DNA from: CAZHFW01 sp964531675
Lineage (GTDB): Bacteria; Planctomycetota; Phycisphaerae; Phycisphaerales; UBA1924
DNA length: 64,000 bases
Assembly (NCBI GenBank): GCA_964531675.1
Contig: CAZHFW010000023.1
Location: 1-64,000, forward strand
Direction of reading: 5' to 3'
Shown here: piece after piece, positions 22,409-31,786 of the stretch
Numbering within the stretch: the stretch's first letter is position 1
How the letters are laid out: every line of letters begins with the position of its first letter
Notes under the pieces: model-generated
Databases searched by the model: none
Seen by the model: only the letters and a program-made list of their open reading frames with translations
Told to the model about the DNA's origin: nothing
Made by a program: the position numbers and the translations under genes

Positions 22409-23494
22409 ATGAAGTCGCTTGCAGCCTGGGTCGTGGGTTCGGTGGTGCTCGCGGGTTCGCTGATGGCGGGGACGGCCCGGGCCGGGGGCGAGGCGGCCAG
22501 CGATGTCAAGCTCTCGGGCGCGGGTTCGACGTTCATGGCGCCGATGAACGAGCGCTGGACGGTCGAGTATCAGAAGCTCCACGCGAACGTGAAGATCGAT
22601 TATCAGGGGATCGGCTCGGGCGGCGGGATCAAGGCGATCACGGACAAGACCGTGGCGTTTGCGGGGAGCGATGCTCCGTTGAGCAAGAAGGAGATGGAAG
22701 CGCTGGGCGGGGCCAACGCGGTCCTGGAGTTCCCGGTGCTGGCGGGCGGCGTGGTGCCGGCGTATTCGGTGCCTGGCGTGAATCAGGTGCTGAAGTTCGA
22801 CGGGGCGCTGCTGGCGGACATCTTCATGGGGAAGGTGTCGAACTGGAACGATCCGCGGATCGCCAAGCTCAATCCGGGCGCGGAGCTGCCGGATCTGGCG
22901 ATCACGCCGGCGTGGCGCACGGACGGGTCTGGGACGACCTTTGTGTTCACGAACTACCTGGCGACGCAGAGCGAGGAGTTCAAGAGCACGATCGGGATGG
23001 GCAAGGCAGTGAAGTGGCCCACGGGTCAGGGCGGCAAGGGCAACCCGGGCGTGGCGGCGGTGATCCAGCAGACGCCCGGCGCGATCGGGTACGTGGAGCA
23101 GAACTTCGCGGAGAAGAACGGGATCGCCTACGGCGCGGTGAAGAACGCGGCGGGCAAGTTCGTGCGGGCTTCGCTCGATTCGATCAGCGCGGCGGGCACG
23201 GCGGCGGCGGGCACGATGAAGGAGCGGCTGATCGCGGACATCTGGAATCAGCCCGGGGAACAGAGCTATCCGATCTCGGCGTTTGCGTACATCATCGTGT
23301 ATCGCGATCTGAACAACGTGAGCGATCAGGAGCACGCCGAGGCGCTGGCGGGATTCCTGAAGTGGATCACGACGGATGGGCAGAAGCTCTGCAAGGAGCT
23401 TGATTACGCGCCGCTGGCCGATGAGGTCCGGGCCAAGGTGAACCAGGCGGTGGGCGGGCTGACGTACAAGGGTTCGACGATCACCGGGAACTGA
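22409..23494 (+). CDS. pstS: Phosphate ABC transporter, phosphate-binding protein PstS
   Basis: A 361-residue periplasmic phosphate receptor. A signal peptide (SLAAWVVGSVVLAGSLMAG, cleavage after ARA) is followed by the diagnostic LSGAGSTFMAPMNERW, GIGSGGGIKAI, FAGSDAPLS and DGSGTTFVFTNYL segments that form the phosphate site. It is the first gene of pstSCAB and delivers phosphate to PstCA. The open frame reaches 22325, but the ATG at 22409 with AAGGGAG upstream gives the proper signal peptide. No lipobox is present, so it is soluble rather than lipidated. Confidence 0.96.
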   Translation: MKSLAAWVVGSVVLAGSLMAGTARAGGEAASDVKLSGAGSTFMAPMNERWTVEYQKLHANVKIDYQGIGSGGGIKAITDKTVAFAGSDAPLSKKEMEALGGANAVLEFPVLAGGVVPAYSVPGVNQVLKFDGALLADIFMGKVSNWNDPRIAKLNPGAELPDLAITPAWRTDGSGTTFVFTNYLATQSEEFKSTIGMGKAVKWPTGQGGKGNPGVAAVIQQTPGAIGYVEQNFAEKNGIAYGAVKNAAGKFVRASLDSISAAGTAAAGTMKERLIADIWNQPGEQSYPISAFAYIIVYRDLNNVSDQEHAEALAGFLKWITTDGQKLCKELDYAPLADEVRAKVNQAVGGLTYKGSTITGN

Positions 23495-23529
23495 GGCGTG
23501 GGCGTGCCGCGGGGCGCGTGAGGGTGTGC

Positions 23530-24648
23530 ATGTCGCAGGCGGCGGTGAAGCTGGGCCGGGAACGGCCGCCGGGGACGGCGGGCGGGACCGCCTCGCGCCG
23601 GCGCCCATGGTTCAGCGCGGATCGGGTGCTGGGCGTGCTCACGCGCGGGGCGGCGCTGTCGATCATCGTGATGCTGGCGCTGCTGGTGGGCGTGCTCGTG
23701 TATTCGGCGTGGCCCAGCGTGAAGGCGTTCGGGCTTCACTTCGTCACGGGGATGGAGTGGCGGCCCAACGCGCTGGAGCGGCCCAAGCTCGGACTTGACG
23801 GCAAGGTGCTCATCGAAGACGGCGAGACGGTCATGGAGACCATCGAGCCCGCGTTCGGGGCGCTGCCTGTGATCTACGGGACGGCGGTGAGTTCGGCGCT
23901 GGCGCTCTTCTTTGCGGTGCCTTTGAGTCTGGGGACGGCGCTGTTCATCGTGCGGGTGGCGCCCAAGCTGAGGCTCTCGGGGACGGTGTCGTTCCTGGTG
24001 GAGTTCCTGGCGGCGATTCCGAGCATCGCGTACGGGATGTGGGGATTGTTCATCCTGATCCCGTTCTTGCAGAGGCACGTGGAGCCATCGATCGCGCGGG
24101 TGCTTGGTGAGGTGCCCGGGCTTCGGTGGATGTTCTTCCAGAGCGTGGGGAGCGGGGCGGGCGCGGTGGAGCGGCAGATCCCGCTCACGGGGCGCGACAT
24201 GTTCGCGGGCGGGCTCATCCTGGCGATCATGGTGCTGCCGATCATCACGGCGGTGGCGCGGGATGTGCTTCGGGCGGTGCCTCGGACGCAGATCGAGGGA
24301 TCGCTTGCGCTGGGGGCGACGTGGTGGCAGTCGTGCGTCGCGATGCTGCGGTACTCGCGGAGCGGGCTGTTCGGCGCGGTGATGCTCGGGCTTTCGCGGG
24401 CGGCGGGCGAGACCATGGCGGTGACCATGGTGATCGGGAACAACAACCAGATCTCGCCCTCGATCTTTGCGCCGGCGCAGACGATGGCGAGCTTGCTTGC
24501 CAACGAGTTCGCGGAGGCGGGGGACGGGCTGCACCGGGCGGCGCTGCTCGAGGTGGCGCTGATTCTGCTGGTGATGTCGCTGGTGTTCAACATGGCGGCG
24601 CGGTGGCTGGTGGTGGGCAAGGGCTCGAGAACGGCGGCGGCCCACTGA
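23530..24648 (+). CDS. pstC: Phosphate ABC transporter permease PstC
   Basis: About 372 residues with the six-helix permease fold and the EAA-type loop (IEGSLALGATWWQSCVAM). It pairs with PstA to form the phosphate channel. An insertion after the first helix (MEWRPNALERPKLGLDGKVL to about EPAFGALP) makes the first periplasmic loop longer than usual. The ATG at 23530 follows a GAGGG ribosome site; a GTG at 23518 is an alternative. It lies 35 bp downstream of pstS, and its stop overlaps the pstA start. Confidence 0.94.
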   Translation: MSQAAVKLGRERPPGTAGGTASRRRPWFSADRVLGVLTRGAALSIIVMLALLVGVLVYSAWPSVKAFGLHFVTGMEWRPNALERPKLGLDGKVLIEDGETVMETIEPAFGALPVIYGTAVSSALALFFAVPLSLGTALFIVRVAPKLRLSGTVSFLVEFLAAIPSIAYGMWGLFILIPFLQRHVEPSIARVLGEVPGLRWMFFQSVGSGAGAVERQIPLTGRDMFAGGLILAIMVLPIITAVARDVLRAVPRTQIEGSLALGATWWQSCVAMLRYSRSGLFGAVMLGLSRAAGETMAVTMVIGNNNQISPSIFAPAQTMASLLANEFAEAGDGLHRAALLEVALILLVMSLVFNMAARWLVVGKGSRTAAAH

Positions 24649-25514
24649 TGAAGTCCAAGGCGTTCCAGACCCGCAAGCGGATCGAGAGCAGGCTGATGTT
24701 CCTGCTGTGCTCGGCGTTTGCGCTGGCGATCGTCGCGACGCTGGTCCTGGTGACGTGGTTCCTGGTCTCCAAGGGCTTGTCGGCGATGACGCTGGAGTTT
24801 TTCACGCACGGGCCCGAGCTCAACGAGCGCGGTGTGCTGGCGGGGGGGATGCGCAACGGGATCGAGGGGACGCTGATTCTGCTCGGGCTTGCGAGCCTCA
24901 TCGGCGTGCCGACCGGTCTGCTGGCGGGGGTGTATCTGTCGGAGTATTCGTCGGAGGGGTGGCTCGCCAAGCCGGCGCGGTTTGTCGCGGATGTGCTGTC
25001 GGGCGTGCCGAGCATCGTGGTGGGGATTCTGGGTTACGAGCTGGTGGTGGTACCGATGGGGAACTTCAGCGGCTGGGCGGGTGTGGCGGCGCTGGGGTTC
25101 ATCATGATTCCGATTGTGGCGCGGACGAGCGAGGAGATGCTGAAGCTTGTGCCGCAGAGCTATCGGGAGGGGTCGCTTGCGCTGGGCGCGACCAAGGCGC
25201 AGACGATCCTGCGGGTGGTGCTGCCGGCGGCGTCGGGGAGCGTGGTGACGGGCGTGATGCTGGCGATCGCGCGGGTGGCGGGGGAGACGGCGCCGCTTTT
25301 GTTCACGGCGCTGGGGACGCGGCTGATGACGCGGGATCCTTCCCAGCCATTCCCGTCGCTGACGCTGATGATCTTCAACTACGCCAAGAGTCCGTCCCCT
25401 GATCAGCAGAGGCTGGCGTGGGCGGGGATTCTGGTGCTCATCATGATTCTGTTTGCGCTGAACATGGCGACGCGGGCGATCGCGGCGCGTTCGGTGCGGA
25501 GTGCGGTCAGGTAG
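24648..25514 (+). CDS. pstA: Phosphate ABC transporter permease PstA
   Basis: A 288-residue permease with the binding-protein-dependent transport fold. GTLILLGLASLIGVPTGLL and the EAA loop YREGSLALGATKAQTILRVV are visible, with six predicted helices. The ATG at 24648 overlaps the pstC TGA by one base. The open frame runs far upstream in this phase, but that sequence is a shadow of pstC. It acts with PstC and PstB for high-affinity phosphate uptake. Confidence 0.95.
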   Translation: MKSKAFQTRKRIESRLMFLLCSAFALAIVATLVLVTWFLVSKGLSAMTLEFFTHGPELNERGVLAGGMRNGIEGTLILLGLASLIGVPTGLLAGVYLSEYSSEGWLAKPARFVADVLSGVPSIVVGILGYELVVVPMGNFSGWAGVAALGFIMIPIVARTSEEMLKLVPQSYREGSLALGATKAQTILRVVLPAASGSVVTGVMLAIARVAGETAPLLFTALGTRLMTRDPSQPFPSLTLMIFNYAKSPSPDQQRLAWAGILVLIMILFALNMATRAIAARSVRSAVR

Positions 25515-25551
25515 GAGTCGCCCCGGGAGGGGCGGACAGGAGCTATCCTCT

Positions 25552-26493
25552 GTGCTGACCGCGACGAACCACACCATGAACCCGACCCCGAGCATGCGCC
25601 CGGTCTCTGTGGAACCGCCCAGCGGCGGAGGAGCTTCGTCGTCCGTTGGTGAGGGCACGCGGAGTCGGTATCCGATCATTGAGGCGATCAAGCGGAATGA
25701 GCCGGTGCGTTCCACGGTGCACGAGTCGCTCCTGGAGTCGGCTTCGGTCCTGGAGATCGCGGACTTCAAGCTCTGGTACGGGCCCAAGCAGGCGCTGCAC
25801 GGCGTGAGTCTGCCCATCCCGACCGACAAGGTGACGGCGCTGATCGGGCCGAGCGGGTGCGGCAAGTCGACGCTGCTGCGGTCGGTGAACCGGCTCAATG
25901 ATCTGGTGGACGGGATCCGCGTCGAGGGCGAGATCAAGCTCTCGGGGCGGGACATCTATGGCCCGGGCGTGGACGTGATTGATCTGCGGCGTCGGGTGGG
26001 AATGGTGTTCCAGAAGCCCAATCCGTTCCCGATGTCGATCTTTGAGAATGTGGTGTACGCGTTGAGGCTTGCGGGAGAGCGCAGCCGTGCGACGCTGGAG
26101 GGCGCGTGCGAGCGGGCGCTGCGCGGAGCGGCGCTGTGGGAGGAAGTGAAGGATCGGCTGAAGGACTCGGCGCTGGGATTGTCGGGCGGTCAGCAGCAGA
26201 GGCTGTGCATCGCGCGGGCGATCGTGGCGGATCCGGAGATCCTGCTGCTGGATGAGCCATGCTCGGCGCTGGATCCGATCGCGACGCTGCGGATCGAGGA
26301 GCTGATCCACGAGATCAGCGAGCGGTACACGGTGATGATCGTGACGCACAACATGCAGCAGGCGGCGCGGGTGAGTGATTTCACGGCGTTCATGTACCTG
26401 GGGCGGCTGATCGAGGCGGGCGCGACGGCGGATCTGTTCCAGAGGCCGCGGCTGAAGGAAACCGAGGACTACGTGACGGGCCGGTTCGGCTGA
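25552..26493 (+). CDS. pstB: Phosphate ABC transporter ATP-binding protein PstB
   Basis: About 313 residues. It has Walker A GPSGCGKST, signature LSGGQQQRLCIARA, Walker B ILLLDEPCSALDP and the PstB-typical VFQKPNPFPMSIFENV. It powers phosphate import through PstCA. The N-terminus carries about 60 extra residues (Pro/Ser-rich, then TVHESLLESASVLEI) compared with common PstB proteins of about 250. A GTG at 25552 has AGGAG upstream; the ATG at 25576 is possible but has no ribosome site. No phoU or phoBR follows, unlike many pst operons. Confidence 0.95.
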   Translation: MLTATNHTMNPTPSMRPVSVEPPSGGGASSSVGEGTRSRYPIIEAIKRNEPVRSTVHESLLESASVLEIADFKLWYGPKQALHGVSLPIPTDKVTALIGPSGCGKSTLLRSVNRLNDLVDGIRVEGEIKLSGRDIYGPGVDVIDLRRRVGMVFQKPNPFPMSIFENVVYALRLAGERSRATLEGACERALRGAALWEEVKDRLKDSALGLSGGQQQRLCIARAIVADPEILLLDEPCSALDPIATLRIEELIHEISERYTVMIVTHNMQQAARVSDFTAFMYLGRLIEAGATADLFQRPRLKETEDYVTGRFG

Positions 26494-26808
26494 GGACGCG
26501 TCTGGGCGCGGCGATGGCCCGAGAAGTCGAACTAGACAAATCTGTCTAGTCGTCCGTGAGCGGGCGGCGGAAATCCTCGTCAAACTACCCGAACGCGTGA
26601 CGAATATGACCCGATTCTGGGGCCCTGAGGGGGGTGAGCTCCGGGCGGGCGGTCGATGCTTGGGCCTAGAGTTTCCGCCTTTTGAACTCGCTCCGGGGAG
26701 GGGTGGGGATCAGGAAGGCGTTCGGGCCCGGCAAGGAGGCGCCCGAAGGCAAGAGGCACGACGCGCTCGGGTCCCGGGAGGCCCGGCGACAACACGGACA
26801 GGAACACG
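26494..26808 (+). other. Intergenic region between pstB and sucA
   Basis: 315 bp, presumably with the sucA promoter. The notable element is the palindrome at 26531-26550. No terminator with a U-run follows pstB, and I cannot assign -35/-10 boxes with confidence. Confidence 0.5.
26531..26550. promoter_or_regulatory. Perfect 8-bp inverted repeat, operator candidate
   Basis: ACTAGACA-aatc-TGTCTAGT, a 20-bp perfect palindrome with a 4-bp centre, much more AT-rich than its surroundings. TetR-type operators often look like this. No U-run follows, so a terminator is unlikely. It lies 37 bp after pstB and about 260 bp before sucA. Confidence 0.45.
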
Positions 26809-29769
26809 ATGACATCCGCTCCGCGCTCGGTTTCCCCCTCGGTCAACGGCTGGCAATCCGACTACCTGGATGCGCAGTACGCGCAGTACCAGTCGGATCC
26901 GAACTCGGTCCCCGCGGACCTGCGGGCGATGTTCCAGGGATTCGATCTGGCGCTGGGCGGCGGCGTGGCGGCCCCGGTGGGCGGAGAGGCGTCGCCTTTC
27001 CAGAGTTCGGTGGACGAGCTGGTGACGGCGTACCGGGAGCTCGGGCACATCGCGGCGCGGCTTGATCCGTTCGGCCGGCAGACCGAGCCCAGGCCGGTGG
27101 CGCTGAGCCTGGAAGTGCACGGGCTGACGCAGGCGGATCTGGCGCGCAACGTCGATGCGGCCAAGCTCGGCATCGAGGGCTCGGTGCGCACCCTGGGCGA
27201 TGTGATCGCCCACATGGAAAAGACCTACTGCGGCACGGTGGGCGTGGAGTTCATGCACATCCAGGACCCGGGCGAGCGGCACTGGTTCCTGAGCAAGTGG
27301 GAGGGTTCGAGCGGCGACACGCGGCAGACGCGCGAGCAGCAGCTGGCGATTCTCGATCAGCTCACCCGCGCGGAGATGTTCGAACGCTTCCTGCAGAAGC
27401 GCTACCAGGGCGAGAAGCGGTTCAGCCTCGAGGGCGGTGAGACGCTCATCCCGGTCATGAACATCATGATCGACGCGCTGGGCGGGCTCGGCGCCGACGA
27501 GGTCGTGATCGGCATGGCCCACCGCGGGCGACTGAACGTCCTCAACAACGTGATGGGGAAGACCTACGAGCAGATCTTCACCGAGTTCGAGGACAACTGG
27601 GAGGAAGGTTTCGCCGACGGCGGCGGCGACGTGAAGTATCACCGCGGCTATTCGGGCCAGCGGAAGCTTCCCGGCGGGAAGGACCTCCACCTGACGATGG
27701 CGTCCAACCCGAGCCACCTGGAGTCGGTCGCGGCGATCGTGTGCGGCCGGGCGCGCGGCAAGCAGCGCCTGCGCGGGGACAAGGCGCGGAAGCTCACGGT
27801 TCCGATCGTGCTTCACGGCGACGCGGCGGTCGCGGGCCAGGGCGTGGTGGCCGAGCTCCTGAACATGTCCAGGCTCGAGGGGTACACCTGCGGCGGGTTG
27901 ATCCACATCGTGATCAACAACCTGATCGGGTTCACGACGCTCCCGCAGGACGCGCGCAGCACGCGATACTGCACCGATGTCGGCAAGATGATCGATGCGC
28001 CGATCTTCCACGTGAACGGGGAGGATCCGGAGGCGTGCGTCACGGTCGCGAGGCTGGCGGCGGAGTATCGCCAGCAGTTCGGGAAGGACGTCTTCATCGA
28101 CCTGGTGTGCTACCGCAAGTATGGGCACAACGAGCAGGACGAGCAGAGCTTCACGCAGCCCATCCTGGCGGCGCTGATCCGCGAGCAGAAGGGCGTCTTG
28201 CACAACTACGCGGCGCGGCTGAAGGCGGCGGGCGTGATCGATGACGCGCGGCTCGACGAGATCCAGTCGCGGATCGATCAGGCGCTGGAGCAGGCGCAGC
28301 AGAAGGCCAAGAGCAAGGCGGTGGTTCCCACGATCGATCCGGGCGGGGAGCGATGGAAGGGCCTCACGCACGCGTTCTCGTTTGATCCGGGCAAGACCGC
28401 GGTGCCCATGGGCATGCTCGAGGAAGTGTGCGCGGCCCTGGGGAAGACGCCTTCGGGGTTCAACGTCAATCCGAAGCTTCAGCAGCTGCTCAAGTCCAGG
28501 AGCGAGCTCTGTCAGCCCGCGGCGGGCTCGAAAGAGCCCGGGTCGGCGATGCTGAGCTATGCGGATGCGGAGACGCTGGCGTACGGCACGATGCTGCTCG
28601 AGGGGATTCCGGTGCGTCTGAGCGGGCAGGACTGCCGGCGCGGGACGTTCAGCCATCGCCATGCGGTGGTGCGGGACTTCGTGACGGGCGAGCCTTACAC
28701 GCCTCTGAACGCGATGCGTGAGGTGGGCGAATACGGGACCGCGACTCCGCCGGGCTCGATCGGGGCCGACGGCAAGTCGCGGCAGGCCAAGCTCTGCGTT
28801 TACGACAGTCCGCTTTCGGAAGAGTCGGTGCTCGGGTTCGACTACGGGTACTCGATGTCGGATCCGAACATGATGGTGTGCTGGGAGGCGCAGTTCGGCG
28901 ACTTCGTCAACGGCGCCCAGGTGATGATCGACCAGTACATCGTGTCGAGCGAGCTGAAGTGGGGCCGTTGGTCGGGCCTGGTGATGCTCCTGCCTCACGG
29001 GTACGAGGGCGCGGGTCCGGAGCACTCGTCGGCGCGGCTCGAGCGGTTCCTGGAGCTCTGCGGCGATGAGAACATCCAGGTGATCAATCCGACGACGGCG
29101 GCGCAGATCTTCCACGCGCTGCGTCGTCAGCTCAAGCGGAACTTCCGCAAGCCTTTGATCGTGATGACGCCCAAGAGCATGCTGCGTGAGCCAACGAGCC
29201 GGCTGAGCGAGCTGGTGAATGGCCGGTTCCACGAGATCATCGACGATCCGTCGTTCAACAAGGCGTTCGGCGCGGGCGAGCTCGCGGGGGACGCCAAGGG
29301 CGTGAAGCGGGTGATCCACTGCTCGGGCAAAGTCTACTTCGACCTGGTGAAGCGCCGGGCGGAGCTTGGGAAGAAGGACGTCGCGATCGTGCGGGTGGAG
29401 CAGCTCTATCCGTTCCACGCGAAGGCGGCCCAGGAGATCATCGCGCGGTATCCCAAGGGTGTGGAGCATGTGTGGGTTCAGGAGGAGCCCCGCAACGCGG
29501 GCGCGTTCCTGTTCATCTCGGACATGTACCGCACGGAGCTTGGCGTGGAGCTGACGTACATCGGTCGGGACGCCAGCGCGTCGCCGGCGGTGGGTTCCAA
29601 GCGGGCGCACAAGTACCAGCAGGAAGACATCGTGGCCCGCGCGGTGGGCGCCAAGCCCAAGGAGGCCGGCGGCAAGGACGCGGGCGCCAAGGACGGGGCC
29701 AAGGCCTCTTCCGAGGGGAGTTCCAACGGCGCGGCGGCCTCGAAGGCCAAGGCGAAGGCGGGCCGCTGA
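26809..29769 (+). CDS. sucA: 2-oxoglutarate dehydrogenase E1 component
   Basis: A 986-residue thiamine-diphosphate-dependent E1o, the first enzyme of the 2-oxoglutarate dehydrogenase complex in the TCA cycle. The N-terminal E2-binding helix is NGWQSDYLDAQYAQYQSDP. The catalytic region includes GMAHRGRLNVL, MASNPSHLESV, HGDAAVAGQGV (about residue 336, ThDP and magnesium binding), HIVINNLIGFTT and the C-terminal transketolase-like domain. The last 50 residues are a Lys/Ala/Gly-rich low-complexity tail not usual for the family. An AGGA ribosome site precedes the ATG. It is followed by sucB after 78 bp. Confidence 0.97.
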   Translation: MTSAPRSVSPSVNGWQSDYLDAQYAQYQSDPNSVPADLRAMFQGFDLALGGGVAAPVGGEASPFQSSVDELVTAYRELGHIAARLDPFGRQTEPRPVALSLEVHGLTQADLARNVDAAKLGIEGSVRTLGDVIAHMEKTYCGTVGVEFMHIQDPGERHWFLSKWEGSSGDTRQTREQQLAILDQLTRAEMFERFLQKRYQGEKRFSLEGGETLIPVMNIMIDALGGLGADEVVIGMAHRGRLNVLNNVMGKTYEQIFTEFEDNWEEGFADGGGDVKYHRGYSGQRKLPGGKDLHLTMASNPSHLESVAAIVCGRARGKQRLRGDKARKLTVPIVLHGDAAVAGQGVVAELLNMSRLEGYTCGGLIHIVINNLIGFTTLPQDARSTRYCTDVGKMIDAPIFHVNGEDPEACVTVARLAAEYRQQFGKDVFIDLVCYRKYGHNEQDEQSFTQPILAALIREQKGVLHNYAARLKAAGVIDDARLDEIQSRIDQALEQAQQKAKSKAVVPTIDPGGERWKGLTHAFSFDPGKTAVPMGMLEEVCAALGKTPSGFNVNPKLQQLLKSRSELCQPAAGSKEPGSAMLSYADAETLAYGTMLLEGIPVRLSGQDCRRGTFSHRHAVVRDFVTGEPYTPLNAMREVGEYGTATPPGSIGADGKSRQAKLCVYDSPLSEESVLGFDYGYSMSDPNMMVCWEAQFGDFVNGAQVMIDQYIVSSELKWGRWSGLVMLLPHGYEGAGPEHSSARLERFLELCGDENIQVINPTTAAQIFHALRRQLKRNFRKPLIVMTPKSMLREPTSRLSELVNGRFHEIIDDPSFNKAFGAGELAGDAKGVKRVIHCSGKVYFDLVKRRAELGKKDVAIVRVEQLYPFHAKAAQEIIARYPKGVEHVWVQEEPRNAGAFLFISDMYRTELGVELTYIGRDASASPAVGSKRAHKYQQEDIVARAVGAKPKEAGGKDAGAKDGAKASSEGSSNGAAASKAKAKAGR

Positions 29770-29847
29770 ACGCGGCGGGTTGGCATCGTCGGAGCACGGA
29801 CGCACGGCAGGTTCTGAACGCGGGCGAAGGCCCGGAACGAGGGCGAT

Positions 29848-31161
29848 ATGGCGGTCGACATCGTGATCCCAGCGGCGGGTGAGTCGGTTTCCTCGGGCGT
29901 GGTGGCGCGTTGGGTCGTGAAGGACGGCGAGTACGTCAAGCGCGATCAGACGGTCGTCGAGATCGAGACCGACAAGGTGACCATGGAGGTGCCCGCGCCC
30001 GAGTCGGGCGTGGTGCGGCACAAGGCCAAGGTCGGCGAGACGGTCGCGATCGGCGCGACGGTGGGCACGGTGGATCCGGCGGGCTCGCCCTCGGCGGCCC
30101 CGGCTGCTGCACCGGCGACTCCAGTGGCCGCGGCGGCGACGCCAGCTCCCGCTCCTGCTGCGGCTCCGGCGGCTGCTGCGACGCCCGCTCCGGCGCCTGC
30201 GGTGGCGGCGGTCGCGACGCTTCCGGCTCCCAAGGGCGGGGACGGGGATGACGATCATCGTGCGACGCCTCTGGCGCGGAAGCTTGCGGCGGAGCACAAC
30301 GTGGACATTTCCCGGATCTCCGGGACGGGTCCTGGTCACAAGGTGCGCGAGCAGGATGTGCTCGCGTTCGTCCAGGCGCGGGCTTCGGGCGGCTCGGGTG
30401 CGGCGGTCTCCAACGGGACCGCGGCACCGACCAGCGCCCCGGCGGGCGTGACGCGCGAGCGCATGTCCCCCATCCGTCAGCGCATCGCGCAGCGGCTCGT
30501 GCAGGCCCAGCACACGGCGGCGATGCTCACGACCTTCAACGAGGTCGACATGACCGCGGTGATGGCGGTGCGCAAGCAGTTCAAGGACGAGTTCGAGAAG
30601 AAGCACGGCATCGGCCTGGGCTTCATGTCGTTCTTCGTGAAGGCCGCGGCGAGCGCCCTGAAGGCGTTCCCGCTCGTCAACGCGTCGATCGTCGAGCAGA
30701 ACGGCGAGCTGATGATCGAGCGGCATGATTCGTGCGACATCGCGCTGGCGGTCTCCACGCCCAAGGGGCTGGTGGTGCCTGTGCTGCGCCGGTGCGAGAA
30801 CCTGTCGTTCGCGCAGATCGAGAGCGGGATCAAGGATCTGGCGGTCAAGGGCCGCGACGGCAAGCTCACGCTCGAGGACATGACCGGCGGCACGTTCACG
30901 ATCACCAACGGCGGGATCTTCGGTTCGCTGATGAGCACGCCGATCCTGAACCCGCCGCAGTCGGGCATCCTGGGGATGCACACGATCAAGAACCGCGCGG
31001 TGGAGGATCCGGCCAATCCGGGTCAGGTCGCGATCAGGCCGATGATGTACCTGGCGCTGTCGTACGACCATCGCATCATCGACGGGGCGGAGGCGGTGCA
31101 GTTCCTGGTGCGGATCAAGCAGTGCATCGAGGATCCGCAGCGGCTGCTGCTCAACGTCTGA
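29848..31161 (+). CDS. sucB: Dihydrolipoyllysine-residue succinyltransferase (E2o)
   Basis: A 437-residue E2. It has a lipoyl domain with the lipoylated lysine K43 in ETDKVTMEV, an Ala/Pro-rich flexible linker (about 80-130), a peripheral-subunit-binding domain (about 140-176, ATPLARKLAAEHNVDISRI), and a catalytic acetyltransferase-like domain with H408 in SYDHRIIDG. It transfers the succinyl group to CoA. It lies with sucA; the E3 subunit (lpd) is not in the window. A strong intrinsic terminator follows, so sucAB form a closed unit. Confidence 0.97.
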   Translation: MAVDIVIPAAGESVSSGVVARWVVKDGEYVKRDQTVVEIETDKVTMEVPAPESGVVRHKAKVGETVAIGATVGTVDPAGSPSAAPAAAPATPVAAAATPAPAPAAAPAAAATPAPAPAVAAVATLPAPKGGDGDDDHRATPLARKLAAEHNVDISRISGTGPGHKVREQDVLAFVQARASGGSGAAVSNGTAAPTSAPAGVTRERMSPIRQRIAQRLVQAQHTAAMLTTFNEVDMTAVMAVRKQFKDEFEKKHGIGLGFMSFFVKAAASALKAFPLVNASIVEQNGELMIERHDSCDIALAVSTPKGLVVPVLRRCENLSFAQIESGIKDLAVKGRDGKLTLEDMTGGTFTITNGGIFGSLMSTPILNPPQSGILGMHTIKNRAVEDPANPGQVAIRPMMYLALSYDHRIIDGAEAVQFLVRIKQCIEDPQRLLLNV

Positions 31162-31180
31162 AGACGCGGAAAGCACAACG

Positions 31181-31216
31181 GCCCGGACCTTGGATGGTCC
31201 GGGCCTTTTTCTTTGG
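31181..31216 (+). terminator. Rho-independent terminator after sucB
   Basis: GCCCGGACC (31181-31189), a 6-nt loop, GGTCCGGGC (31196-31204), then CTTTTTCTTT. It begins 19 bp after the sucB stop. This is the clearest plus-strand terminator in the window. Confidence 0.92.
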
Positions 31217-31285
31217 CGAGCGTGAGGGTGAGGGCTTCGGCGCGAGCTTCACGCGGCGTCTTGATGGAGGGGACGTCCGGGGGCT

Positions 31286-31786
31286 TCAGGTGCGCTGGCG
31301 GGTGAGGTGGGTCAGGAGGCCTTCGCAGGCGCGGGTGAGCATTTCGTACATGAGCTGGAAGCCTTCGGGTCCGCCGTAGTAGGGATCGGGGACGTCGAGG
31401 GCGTGGTCTTCGGCGCCGGCGAGGGTGGGGTCGAAGGAGCGCATGAGGCGGAGGTCTCTGGGGGCGACGGAGTGGGTCTCGCCCATGAGGGTGATGTTGC
31501 GGCGGTTGGAGCGGTCCATCGCGAGGATGATGTCGAAGCGCTGGAAGTCGGTGGGAGGATGGAGCTGGCGGGCGGTGTGCTGGAAGGGGAGGCCGTTCTT
31601 GAGGGCGATGGCGGTGGTGCGAGGGTCGGCGTTGTCGCCCGAGTGCCAGTCGCCTGTGCCGCAGGAGTCGATGTCGAAGCGGTCGGAGAGGCCGCGGCGG
31701 GCGACCATGTCGGAGAAGAGGGCGCGGGCCAGGGGCGAGCGGCAGATGTTGCCAAGGCAGACGAAAAGCACGCCGGTGCGGCTCAT
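31286..31786 (-). CDS. Low-molecular-weight protein tyrosine phosphatase
   Basis: A 166-residue LMW-PTP. The P-loop is VCLGNICRS (C10, R16) and the general acid lies in DVPDPYYGG (D134). Such enzymes dephosphorylate tyrosine; bacterial forms often regulate exopolysaccharide kinases or stress responses. The start MSRTGVLFVC at 31786 overlaps the stop of the upstream gene (ATGA), so it is the last gene of a four-gene unit. No tyrosine kinase is nearby. A longer open frame upstream is only a shadow. Confidence 0.92.
   Translation of the reverse strand: MSRTGVLFVCLGNICRSPLARALFSDMVARRGLSDRFDIDSCGTGDWHSGDNADPRTTAIALKNGLPFQHTARQLHPPTDFQRFDIILAMDRSNRRNITLMGETHSVAPRDLRLMRSFDPTLAGAEDHALDVPDPYYGGPEGFQLMYEMLTRACEGLLTHLTRQRT

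Noticed and set aside
26710..31176. A 1488-codon open frame opposite sucA-sucB, and similar long frames opposite dsbD (3838-6429) and opposite prolyl oligopeptidase (18314-21457)
   Set aside because: They are antisense frames kept open by very high G+C. Their translations are Arg/Pro/His-rich without domains, while the opposite strand has clear enzymes.
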